The notes below the pieces were generated by a model that saw only the letters and a list, made by a program, of their open reading frames with translations, had not been told where the DNA came from and made no database searches. The translations under genes were made by a program, and so were the position numbers. Positions 12,128-21,009 of a stretch of DNA of 64,000 nucleotides are shown one piece after another. Numbering within the stretch: the stretch's first letter is position 1; the number at the start of each line of letters is the position of its first letter. Source of the stretch: Chrysaora quinquecirrha (lineage: Eukaryota; Cnidaria; Scyphozoa; Semaeostomeae; Pelagiidae); the NCBI GenBank assembly GCA_014526335.1, contig JACTAT010000037.1, positions 4,578,026 through 4,642,025 on the forward strand, written 5' to 3'.

Positions 12128-12535
12128 GTCAAAGATGCAATTCCTATGATGAAACTTCACTTCATGCCTTTTTCAATTGTACCCCTGTAAGTAAACTGTG
12201 GAAATTTGTATTCAAACTTGTAAAGAAAATCAACCCCACCCTCAATCTAAACAACATTTGTAAGTTTGTTATCCTTGGTTTTTACGAATATAAACCCGAC
12301 TTACCTGTAGAAAACCTTTTACGAGATGCAGCTTTTTCAGTCATTTGGAAAACAAGAAATTATTTTTGGCAACAAAAGAGATGACTTGAAAAACAGATTC
12401 ATCTTCAAAGTTATTTTCAAACTCAAAGAAGAACATTTCATTGCTTCACAAGATGTTGAAACTCTCAATCTTTTTGAACAAAAATTGTGTCAAAATGGTG
12501 TCCTTGCATCCCTTGATAATCGAAAACTCAAATAA
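12128..12535 (+). pseudogene. ORF2 of LINE B1, last piece
   Basis: This resumes ORF2 after the transposon with CQRCNS...H.F..C, a zinc-type motif near the C-terminus of Tx1-like ORF2 proteins. It ends at TAA 12533-12535 after LDNRKLK. A small deletion near 12359 shifts the frame relative to copy B2. Copy B2 has a premature stop 34 codons before this end, so the B1 end is the better guide to the family. Confidence 0.85.
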
Positions 12536-13134
12536 ACATCCCATGAGACTTGACTCGTTTTCATTTCCACGATTTCTGTTTTTTTTCTCTCTCCTTTTTT
12601 TCCTGCTTCACTTTTCCGTTTTTCCTTTTATTTTAAGAACTATTATTGCGTTTATTAAATTGTTTATTTATTTGTTTCAATGTTTGAATTTTTTTAACTT
12701 AGAATTAGAGAATTTCAATTGTAGTTTAATAAGTATTTAATTAGTTGTAGTTTATTCATTTAGTTTCAACATTAGAATTGTATAGTATTGGGCTTGCTTA
12801 GGTTAGTTTAATTAGGTTGTTAAGTATTTATTAATTTCATTAGTTGTAGTTTTATCATTAGTTGAGTAGGTATTTATTAAGATTAGTTGTAGTTAGAGTT
12901 TTGTAGTATTAAGTTTATTAGAATAGATATTTGTTGTAGTTTCATGTAGTTAGAATAATTTAGTTAAATTTTAAATTAGAAATGAACAATTGAACAATGA
13001 ACAATTAATTAATACACAGTGAACATTCAGAGAGGAATTTCAATTTCTATTTAATTTAAATTATTTTAACTTGTATATATGTTGAGTTAATTGGAAAAAT
13101 TAAACGGGCGTAGGCCTAGCTCAAAAAAAAAAAT

Positions 13135-13222
13135 TGATCAACAAGGAGATTCTTTTTCCATTGCAGTTCGGTTTGGCTGACCCCTGCGATTACCGCAAAC
13201 GTTGGTAACTTGACCGTACAAT

Positions 13223-13258
<36 letters not shown>

Positions 13259-13260
13259 TT
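13135..13260 (+). ncRNA. U1: U1 snRNA gene (i), 3' part
   Basis: It resumes in the stem-loop I loop with TGATCAACAAGG and continues through GGCTGACCCCTGCGATT. The Sm site region AATTTCTGGTAGTGGGG and the terminal stem-loop CTGCGTTCGCGCTAG follow. These are diagnostic U1 segments. Together with 3443-3477 it would make a U1 of about 160 nt. The copy is split by LINE B1, so no normal U1 can be made. Confidence 0.93.
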
Positions 13261-13692
13261 CCAATAGTACTAATGTCAATTTCTGACACATGTCAGCACA
13301 CCACCACGACTTGCCAGCTACCAGGCATCTCTAGACACCAAAATTCCCTTACTCTACAAAGAGTGTGCAAGTTACCGACTGTTTGCCGTTTTCCACAGCT
13401 TCCGCTCCAGTTGCCGGAAGATACACCACTGTTTCCCACATTCGTACAGCCGCAACCGGAAGCCCATCCTTTCCAACACTATTAAAGAGCAAGCTGGGCT
13501 TCCACGAATGTCACACCTGCTGTTCCAACTGGCCAGAGTCCTCACCACACATTCTCAGCAGCGCTTCACACCTGCCAAGATCTACCCCAATCCATCCACT
13601 TCGTATGGATCAGACGGTACACGTACATGTGCATGGGCACACTTCTGCGTCTCTAGCCTGCAGTGTCATGCGCACTCGGCCCTTTAGCTTTT
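13261..13692 (+). other. U1-5S intergenic spacer (unit i)
   Basis: This spacer recurs at 49649-50082 with high identity and no gene. It should contain the U1 3'-end formation signal and any upstream 5S promoter element. No open frame in it looks like a protein family. Confidence 0.8.
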
Positions 13693-13812
13693 GCCTACGA
13701 TCATACCATCATGAATATACTGGTTCTCGTCCGATCACCTCAGTCAAGCATGGTTGGGCCAGGTCAGTACCTGGATGGGTGACCGCCTGGGAAAACCTGG
13801 TGTTGTAGGCTT
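13693..13812 (+). rRNA. 5S: 5S rRNA gene (i)
   Basis: This 120-bp sequence starts GCCTACG and ends TTGTAGGCTT, so the ends pair as helix I. The internal promoter region is recognisable (TCAAGCATGGTTGGGCC and GGATGGGTGACCGCCTGGG). It is transcribed by RNA polymerase III. Compared with copy (ii), the 3' T-run is broken to CTCTTT and several stem positions differ, so it may be a weaker or decaying copy. No LINE is inserted in it. Confidence 0.93.
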
Positions 13813-13960
13813 CACTCTTTGCAATTCCAGTCCTTCTTTGCAACCGACGTATTTATCCAGGTATTGCACACATGGACTGGCAATTCCGTGTCGCCGTCCT
13901 GCACCCACGTGTGATTGCAACACGTGTGGAGTCGCGACGAGAAGCAAAGACTAGTTCGTT

Positions 13961-13985
13961 TTCGCTTCTTGGCCTTTTGGCTAAG
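13961..13985 (+). ncRNA. U2: U2 snRNA gene (ii), 5' part (nt 1-25)
   Basis: It reads TTCGCTTCTTGGCCTTTTGG then CTAAG and matches the first 25 nt of the U2 at 50346 with two changes. LINE A2 follows at once. The gene resumes at U2 nt 36 at 29892, so nt 26-35 (GTCAAGTGTA in the intact 5' part at 50346) are missing. That is a 10-bp target deletion at this insertion. The 148-bp spacer before it (13813-13960) should hold the U2 promoter. Confidence 0.9.
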
Positions 13986-14136
13986 CTCTACTCATTTGAG
14001 CCGCAACAGGAAACTGAGGAGCTCACCCCATTGTTCTTTGGGGTCAAAGGTAATATAGTCTAGGCTATAAATAACCTGGCATCTCTTGATTGGCAGGCAG
14101 TGACCTTTGGATTCTACTGACCTAAAGATTTTGCTG

Positions 14137-14217
14137 AATCGCATCTATTGTGGTTAAAAATTTTCTTGAATCACATCTATTGTGGTAACGACTTTGGTTA
14201 ATCATATCTATTGTGGT
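14137..14217 (+). repeat. Three tandem 18-bp words in the LINE A 5' UTR
   Basis: The word AATCRYATCTATTGTGGT occurs at 14137, 14169 and 14200, spaced 31-32 bp. Short repeats in LINE 5' UTRs often act as promoter modules. That role is inference here. Confidence 0.7.
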
Positions 14218-14243
14218 AATATTTTTTCAAGATTTAAACCATC

Positions 14244-15331
14244 ATGGCTTATGCTGCTGCTGCTGCTCCAACATCTCGAATTACCATGTATTCACAAGCA
14301 AATTCCTTTCCTACGGCAACTGGTGCCTTTGGCAGACTAAAACGTCCCAACTCCGTCTCTCTATGTGTGCCAACAGGCTGTAAAGTGGATCCAAAAGAAA
14401 TATACGAAATCTGCCAGGACACCTTCGAATTACGTCCTATTTCCTTATCGAAAAGCACCAGTGGCGATATCATTATCACAACTAAAGATCCTGAAGAAAA
14501 GAAAAAGATCATGAAGTTTGCAGCTGTCAAAGTCCGCTCTGGTGAAACTCTAGGGATTTTTGATCCAGCCTCCACAATCGCCTTTGTGAATGTTTACAGC
14601 GTTCCCTTTGAGCTGCATGATGACGCCGTCGTCAGGAAGCTTGAGAGGTATGGTAAGGTTCTTAGCATCCGCCGAGGTCACCATGCTCTGATGCCAGAAT
14701 GTGAGAATGGAATCCGTCATCTGCGAATGAATCTGAGGCAAGCTATCCCTTCATTCATTCACTTTGGTAGCGAATCTTTCCGTGTTCGTTACACTGGCCA
14801 GCCGGAGACATGCAGAAGATGCGACCAGCTAGGTCACAATGCAAGTAATTGCCGCCGTTCCCGTTGCTTCAACTGTGGCAAAATGGACCACACCATCACA
14901 GCTTGTCCTCTGAACAAAATTTGCGCGATATGTGGCTCTGCCCGACATGACATTTCTGAGTGTGTCGAGTGGACGCCTCACAAAGATGATTTCGAAAATT
15001 TGGAATGGATATCCACAGTCAAGTCATGGCAGCAGTAGGCGAAAGTCAAGCTCCGGAAGAAGATGAGACGAATGAAGATAACGAGGAAGATGTTGATGAA
15101 CCCGCTGGAGTGGATGAAGACAAAGATGACGGCAACGAGGCTGATGATGACGAGGATGATGAGGAGCAAAGCGATCCGGAAAAGAATTCACCCACTCTTG
15201 CTCCAAACACCGAAGAAGAGCCAACGCCATCCACCCTACCAGATCCTGCCCCGCCAAATCCTTTTGCCAATATTGCCTTTAACCAGACTGGAAAAAGACA
15301 ACAATTCTCATTCACACCAAAACAATATTAA
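14244..15331 (+). pseudogene. ORF1 of LINE A2 (three CCHC zinc knuckles, acidic tail)
   Basis: The ATG at 14244 opens an Ala-rich start. The protein has a central nucleic-acid-binding region with an RRM-like pattern, then three adjacent CCHC knuckles at about 14812-14970 (CRRCDQLGHNASNC, CFNCGKMDHTITAC, CAICGSARHDISEC). A frameshift near 15030 moves the reading to a strongly Asp/Glu-rich tail, ending in a Pro-rich stretch and TAA at 15329-15331. It has no visible similarity to family B ORF1 outside the knuckles. The role is LINE RNP formation, inferred from family knowledge. Confidence 0.85.
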
Positions 15332-15474
15332 CAACCCAAGAATTTAGATTTTGATGGACTGCTTAGACAGACCAGACCCTATTTCATCAGACTACTATTG
15401 TGATTTAGTTTTCTTTTGTTTTGTTAAGGATTATTTTTGTTATCTTTATGGGTAATTAGTGTCGACGCCTACAT

Positions 15475-15673
15475 TGGCATACCGTAAAAACCAGACCCTA
15501 GGACGTGAGACCTTTAGGACCATTAAGTACTGATATCAAAAAGGACCGTTAACACCAGAAGGTATTCGCCTTCTAAGAACAATAGAAGATCGCAGTACGC
15601 TGTCAGTCCAGGTTTTCTTAGTAGTGGTACTTCCGCTAGTTGGCTGCCTGCCCTCTCTTACGTCTCTCAGTAG
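15475..15673 (+). repeat. Left arm of ~200-bp inverted repeat (hAT copy 1)
   Basis: It starts GGCATACCGTAAAAACCAGA and ends GTCTCTCAGTAG. It is the reverse complement of the right arm at 20661-20803, which has lost about 60 bp between two GACTGA words. The same pair occurs in hAT copy 2. This looks like a foldback-type element lodged near the hAT 5' end. Confidence 0.8.
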
Positions 15674-15695
15674 AATTGCAGAAGAAAAACGACAA

Positions 15696-15770
15696 CTTTT
15701 ATTTTCGAACAAGACATGTTTCGGATTACTCAATCCATCTTCAGTTAATGAGAAATTAAAATAAAAACGT
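15696..15770 (-). ncRNA. Hammerhead ribozyme motif in PLE (inverted copy)
   Basis: On the minus strand the core CTGAAGA (15738-15744) is followed by stem II GGATT-GAGT-AATCC, then GAAAC-AT-GTC. That is a two-base-pair stem III and a cleavage site after GTC. An outer stem I is formed by TTTTTATTTT and AAAATAAAAG. Minimal hammerheads of this type are known in Penelope-like elements. Confidence 0.72.
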
Positions 15771-15898
15771 TGAATTTATTACAAAGCTAGGTAACAATAA
15801 TAATTTAAAGAGGCAAAAGGAAAAGATCTAAAAACCTAATTACAATTAAAGTGTAAAAACAAAGAAAAAAACAAAGAAAAACAAAAACGCCGAAACTA

Positions 15899-17146
15899 TT
15901 ATACTAAAGTCAAATTATAATGGTAAAGCTGCCTATTGAGAGAGGGCTTCTCCCAAGATATGTGTAAGGCTTCCTTGATTTTTAATTGAAAAGACGTGTG
16001 GGCGGTATCCAGAACTGTAAAAGAGTCCTCAGAGCAAAATTCACGACAACCAGGAGAGTCCTTAAAATGTTTAAGAATGTGTGAATTCTTATCTGTGACC
16101 AAATGCTCACGGATCCGTGTAGAAAGATGGCGGCTTGTTTCCCCGACATAAGATGCGTTACTGCATCCGGCACAAGAAAATTTGTAAACTACACGAGATC
16201 TGAGGCATTTGGGCACAGAATCCTTAACCTTAAACAAATTACGTAATTTAAAGGATGTGAAAATAAGTTTAATATCTAAATCAGAACAATAACGTTTAAC
16301 AATATTCTTAATTTTATGCTTGGTGGCAAGAGAGAAACGCCCAATGTAAGGAAGCTTCAAATAGCTGGGGCTAACCGTTTCCTGTAAGATGAGACACTAT
16401 TGGGAGAAGAATTAGAACCTGTTGTGCGTTTCTTATCGAGATATGATCGAATAACCTTTTCAATGATATAGGAAGGGTAAAGATTCTTATTAAAGATCTT
16501 AGTTAATTCTTTTATATCACTTTGGAAACCCCTTTCAGTGTTATTTATCTTATATGTACGATCAACAAGATTTCTAATAAGACCGATCTTGTAAGTAAAT
16601 GCAGTAAAACTAAAAAAGTTGGTGAGGAGGCCCGTATATGTCTTCTTACGATAAACAGATGTTAAACTCGACCCTGAATTACTATTACTAACAAGAACGT
16701 CCAGAAAAGGCAATTTATTATCAACCTGTTTTTCCATGGTGAATTTGATGTTGTTGTGTTGTTTATTTATGAAATCAAAGAATAATAGCGCGTCCTGTTC
16801 GTTCTTAAAAAGGCAGAACGTGTCGTCAACGTAACGACGGTAAAATAAAATATCCGAATCCGTGTAAGAACTGACCCAAATCTTTTCATGGTGACCCATG
16901 AAAAGGTTAGCCAAAACTGGGGCAAGTGGCGATCCCATGGCAACTCCATCGACCTGGTCATAGCAATTACCATTAAATAAAAAATGGGTTTGTGCCGTGG
17001 CAAAGGAAAATAAACTTTCTTAAGATCTTCGTTGCTAATTTTGAAATCTGGGTAGGCCTTAAAATGTAATCAACAGCTAACTGGATACATTCTTCTAATG
17101 GAATATTTGTAAAAAGACTTTCGACGTCAAAAGAAACCATTCTAAT
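15899..17146 (-). pseudogene. PLE RT C-terminal half plus GIY-YIG endonuclease (inverted fragment)
   Basis: Read leftward, it begins in the RT palm (FDVESLFTNIP near 17125) and passes GSPLAPVLANLFMG and the catalytic YVDD (about 16835). It ends with a GIY-YIG-type endonuclease containing SYVGETSRHLSTRIREHL (about 16150-16097). A frameshift near 16370 separates RT and endonuclease frames, and another lies near 17000. It lacks the N-terminal half. Confidence 0.88.
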
Positions 17147-17880
17147 TCTTCTCCCAATGGTGTCTCATCTTACAGGGAAACGGTTAGCCCCAGCTATTTG
17201 AAGCTTCCTTACATTGGGCGTTTCTCTCTTGCCACCAAGCATAAAATTAAGAATATTGTTAAACGTTATTGTTCTGATTTAGATATTAAACTTATTTTCA
17301 CATCCTTTAAATTACGTAATTTGTTTAAGGTTAAGGATTCTGTGCCCAAATGCCTCAGATCTCGTGTAGTTTACAAATTTTCTTGTGCCGGATGCAGTAA
17401 CGCATCTTATGTCGGGAAACAAGCCGCCATCTTTCTACACGGATCCGTGAGCATTTGGTCACAGATAAGAATTCACACATTCTTAAACATTTTAAGGACT
17501 CTCCTGGTTGTCGTGAATTTTGCTCTGAGGACTCTTTTACAGTTCTGGATACCGCCCACACGTCTTTTCAATTAAAAATCAAGGAAGCCTTACACATATC
17601 TTGGGAGAAGCCCTCTCTCAATAGGCAGCTTTACCATTATAATTTGACTTTAGTATAATAGTTTCGGCGTTTTTGTTTTTCTTTGTTTTTCTTTGTTTTT
17701 TACACTTTAATTGTAATTAGGTTTTTTAGATCTTTTCCCTTTTGCCTCTTTAAATTATTATTGTTACCTAGCTTTGTAATAAATTCAACGTTTTTATTTT
17801 AATTTCTCATTAACTGAAGATGGATTGAGTAATCCGAAACATGTCTTGTTCGAAAATAAAAGTTGTCGTTTTTCTTCTGC
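17147..17880 (+). pseudogene. PLE pseudo-LTR: partial forward copy with GIY-YIG domain
   Basis: This is the 3' third of the PLE, in the same orientation as the full copy and directly upstream of it. It holds the endonuclease domain (17198-17658) with one base lost inside the SYVGETSR motif, so the frame is broken at about 17415. It ends with the AT-rich 3' UTR and hammerhead. As a pseudo-LTR it would supply the upstream copy of the promoter and ribozyme region. Confidence 0.82.
17790..17862 (+). ncRNA. Hammerhead ribozyme motif at the PLE 5' boundary
   Basis: The core is CTGAAGA (17814-17820), stem II GGATT/AATCC with loop GAGT, GAAA (17836-17839), and a two-base-pair stem III around AT. Predicted cleavage is after GTC at 17845. 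The ATG at 17841-17843, which opens the PLE reading frame, lies inside stem-loop III. Confidence 0.75.
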
Positions 17881-20332
17881 AATTTCTCGCAAATGCGCTG
17901 TTAAACAGAAACTTCGCTAATATAATACACGACTTGGCGTCAAAATATAATGGAAAATTACGGATTGGTGATTTTCGAAAGTTGGAGAAGCTCTCCATCA
18001 AAGCAAAGAAAGCAAGATTGGATTCAAACTTTCTTCAAAATTGCAAGAACTTCAACGTGTTTCCAAAGTTCATTTGCTTCGATCTACCAAACACACATCC
18101 AAGAGATGTTACAGCAATTAGGAAAAGGTTGTTGAGAAGCGCGATTGTCAAACGGAATAAGGAACTACGAAAATTGGAAAATGATAGAGATAAACAAATT
18201 GATCTGGTGAAGAAAGAAATTAGTGGTCTGGACTTCTACTTGATCAAGAAAGCCCTGGCAAAGAACATCGACAAGCAAGTCTCGAATGTTGTTAAAACTC
18301 ATGAAAAGAAATTAAAAAATCTGACCAAGAACAAAGTTTTGCCTTTTCGTCATTCAGAAACTGTGATCAACATTTCATCTTACGCACTTTCAGACGAAGA
18401 ATTGGAAGCCCTAAAAGACGGCCTTACGCACTCGATTTGTCCGCCTAAACTCAATGCCTCTGAAATACATGCTTGTTTTGAATCAGTACATCGTGTGATG
18501 ATCAACAAACTCAGAAATAAAGAAGATTCAGGTAAACTAAAGACTGATTTAGCCCACGTAGCAAAAACTTATATCTCGTCTTATCGTCCTTCATCTAAAG
18601 ATCTTAAAAGGTTTCGTATTCTGAAAAATCTTAGTAAAAACAAAATATTGTAGTCTTAAAGCCCGACAAAGGTAACGGAGTAGTAGTCCTAGACAGGAGT
18701 GTATATGATCAAGGTATTCTTAGAATAATTGAAGATGCATCTAAATTTCATATGCTAGGCGAAGATCCCACGGTTATGCGTGAAGGTAAGTTACAGCGTT
18801 TTCTTAGGTCGTTAAAAAGAAAGGTGTTATTGATAATGAAATTTACGATAAGGTCTATCCATCTGGTTCACAGCCTGGTAGAATATATGGTTTACCCAAG
18901 ATGCATAAGGCTCGTTCTCCCAATGCACCACCCCCTTTTCGTCCTATAGTTTCGTCAGTTCAAACCTACAATTATGCTTTAGCTAAGTATTTATGTTCCT
19001 TACTAGATCCGGTCATTCCCAAAGATTATTGTGTCAAGGATACGTTTTCATTTGTCGAAGAGGTTAATAATTTAAGCACCTATGATAATTTCATGGTTTC
19101 TTTTGACGTCGAAAGTCTTTTTACAAATATTCCATTAGAAGAATGTATCCAGTTAGCTGTTGATTACATTTTAAGGCCTACCCAGATTTCAAAATTAGCA
19201 ACGAAGATCTTAAGAAGTTATTTTCCTTTGCCACGGCACAAACCCATTTTTATTTAATGGTAATTGCTATGACCAGGTCGATGGAGTTGCCATGGGATCG
19301 CCACTTGCCCCAGTTTTGGCTAACCTTTTCATGGGTCACCATGAAAAGATTTGGGTCAGTTCTTACACGGATTCGGATATTTTATTTTACCGTCGTTACG
19401 TTGACGACACGTTCTGCCTTTTTAAGAACGAACAGGACGCGCTATTATTCTTTGATTTCATAAATAAACAACACAACAACATCAAATTCACCATGGAAAA
19501 ACAGGTTGATAATAAATTGCCTTTTCTGGACGTTCTTGTTAGTAATAGTAATTCAGGGTCGAGTTTAACATCTGTTTATCGTAAGAAGACATATACGGGC
19601 CTCCTCACCAACTTTTTTAGTTTTACTGCATTTACTTACAAGATCGGTCTTATTAGAAATCTTGTTGATCGTACATATAAGATAAATAACACTGAAAGGG
19701 GTTTCCAAAGTGATATAAAAGAATTAACTAAGATCTTTAATAAGAATCTTTACCCTTCCTATATCATTGAAAAGGTTATTCGATCATATCTCGATAAGAA
19801 ACGCACAACAGGTTCTAATTCTTCTCCCAATAGTGTCTCATCTTACAGGGAAACGGTTAGCCCCAGCTATTTGAAGCTTCCTTACATTGGGCGTTTCTCT
19901 CTTGCCACCAAGCATAAAATTAAGAATATTGTTAAACGTTATTGTTCTGATTTAGATATTAAACTTATTTTCACATCCTTTAAATTACGTAATTTGTTTA
20001 AGGTTAAGGATTCTGTGCCCAAATGCCTCAGATCTCGTGTAGTTTACAAATTTTCTTGTGCCGGATGCAGTAACGCATCTTATGTCGGGGAAACAAGCCG
20101 CCATCTTTCTACACGGATCCGTGAGCATTTGGTCACAGATAAGAATTCACACATTCTTAAACATTTTAAGGACTCTCCTGGTTGTCGTGAATTTTGCTCT
20201 GAGGACTCTTTTACAGTTCTGGATACCGCCCACACGTCTTTTCAATTAAAAATCAAGGAAGCCTTACACATATCTTGGGAGAAGCCCTCTCTCAATAGGC
20301 AGCTTTACCATTATAATTTGACTTTAGTATAA
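17841..20332 (+). pseudogene. Penelope-like reverse transcriptase / GIY-YIG endonuclease
   Basis: This is the full-length PLE gene. The N-terminal region (to about 18650) is Lys-rich and coiled. Then come the PLE signature KPDKGNGVVVLDR (about 18660-18700), YGLPKMHK (about 18888), the RT motifs FDVESLFTNIP (about 19105) and GSPLAPVLANLF (19292), the catalytic YVDD (about 19397), and the endonuclease with SYVGETSRHLSTRIREHL (about 20075-20130). Frame breaks occur at about 18650, 18812 and 19250. From 19292 to the stop at 20332 the frame is open. PLEs use an uncommon RT related to telomerase, with a GIY-YIG nuclease in place of APE. Confidence 0.9.
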
Positions 20333-20459
20333 TAGTTTCGGCGTTTTTGTTTTCTTTGTTTTTTCTTTGTTTTTACACTTTAATTGTAATTAGGTTTTTA
20401 GATCTTTTCCTTTTGCCTCTTTAAATTATTATTGTTACCTAGCTTTGTAATAAATTCAA

Positions 20460-20537
20460 CGTTTTTATTTTAATTTCTCATTAACTGAAGATGGATTGAG
20501 TAATCCGAAACATGTCTTGTTCGAAAATAAAAGTTGT
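20460..20537 (+). ncRNA. Hammerhead ribozyme motif at the PLE 3' end
   Basis: The core (CTGAAGA at 20485-20491), stem II, GAAAC-AT-GTC and outer stem are the same as at 17790. Predicted cleavage is after 20516. The pair of direct copies brackets one full PLE unit, so cleavage at both would release a unit-length RNA. Confidence 0.75.
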
Positions 20538-20660
20538 CGTTTTTCTTCTGCAATTTCTCGCAAATGCGCCATTAAACAGAAACTTCGCTAAAAAGAAATG
20601 TTTTTATTTGGACCGACAGTTAGCTATTCAAACAACAAAGATTAAGTAATAAAAAGTATT

Positions 20661-20803
20661 GACTGACAGCCTACTGCGATCTTCTATTGTTCTTAGAAGG
20701 CGAATACCCTCTGGTGTTAACGGTCCTTTTTGATGTCAGTACTTAATGGTCCTAAAGGTCTCAGGGGTCTCATGTCCTAGGGTCTGGTTTTTACGGTATG
20801 CCG
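20661..20803 (-). repeat. Right arm of inverted repeat (hAT copy 1), shortened
   Basis: It is the reverse complement of 15475-15673, starting GACTGACAGCC and ending GGTTTTTACGGTATGCC. Compared with copy 2 (35834-36042) it has lost the segment between two GACTGA words, a short-direct-repeat deletion. Confidence 0.8.
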
Positions 20804-21009
20804 CCTACGTCAGAATGTCAATGGGTGTTGCCATTTTAACTTCCTCGCCTGAGGTTCTTACATGGAAATAATGTCATATTCATCAGATTGTTCTGACTCA
20901 GCCTTTCATTCTACATGTGTCTGTCGGTGCTCAGTTGTTGGTCTGTTCTGTTCTTTGTTCTCAAAAGTAAAAAAGTTATATAATATACTAGGATATAATA
21001 TAATGTAGA

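Larger units (their letters stand above)
3478..13133 (+). mobile_element. LINE family B, copy B1 (Tx1-group, inserted in U1)
   Basis: The LINE begins directly after U1 nt 35 with GACCCGTCAGGTAATAG and ends in an A tail (13123-13133) that abuts the remainder of U1. It carries ORF1 with CCHC knuckles and a two-piece ORF2 lacking its endonuclease. A nested CMC-like transposon occupies 7114-12123. Its 3' UTR (12536-13122) is AT-rich, has repeated TTAGTTGTAG-like words, and ends with GGGCGTAGGCCTAGCTC, as in copy B2. Without the nested element the copy is about 4.6 kb. Confidence 0.92.
15674..20592. mobile_element. Penelope-like element (PLE), inverted plus tandem arrangement
   Basis: It contains three pieces of one PLE. 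A 5'-truncated copy is on the minus strand (15674-17146), a partial forward copy acts as pseudo-LTR (17147-17880), and a full-length forward copy runs to 20592. All three end in the same 3' segment with a hammerhead motif. Head-to-tail partial copies and an inverted 5' extension are known for Penelope elements. The pieces are nearly identical, so insertion was recent. It replaced the inside of the inverted-repeat element. Confidence 0.88.

Noticed and set aside
15046..15315. Ser-rich ORF on the minus strand opposite LINE A ORF1 tail
   Set aside because: It is the mirror of the Asp/Glu-rich coding repeat of ORF1.
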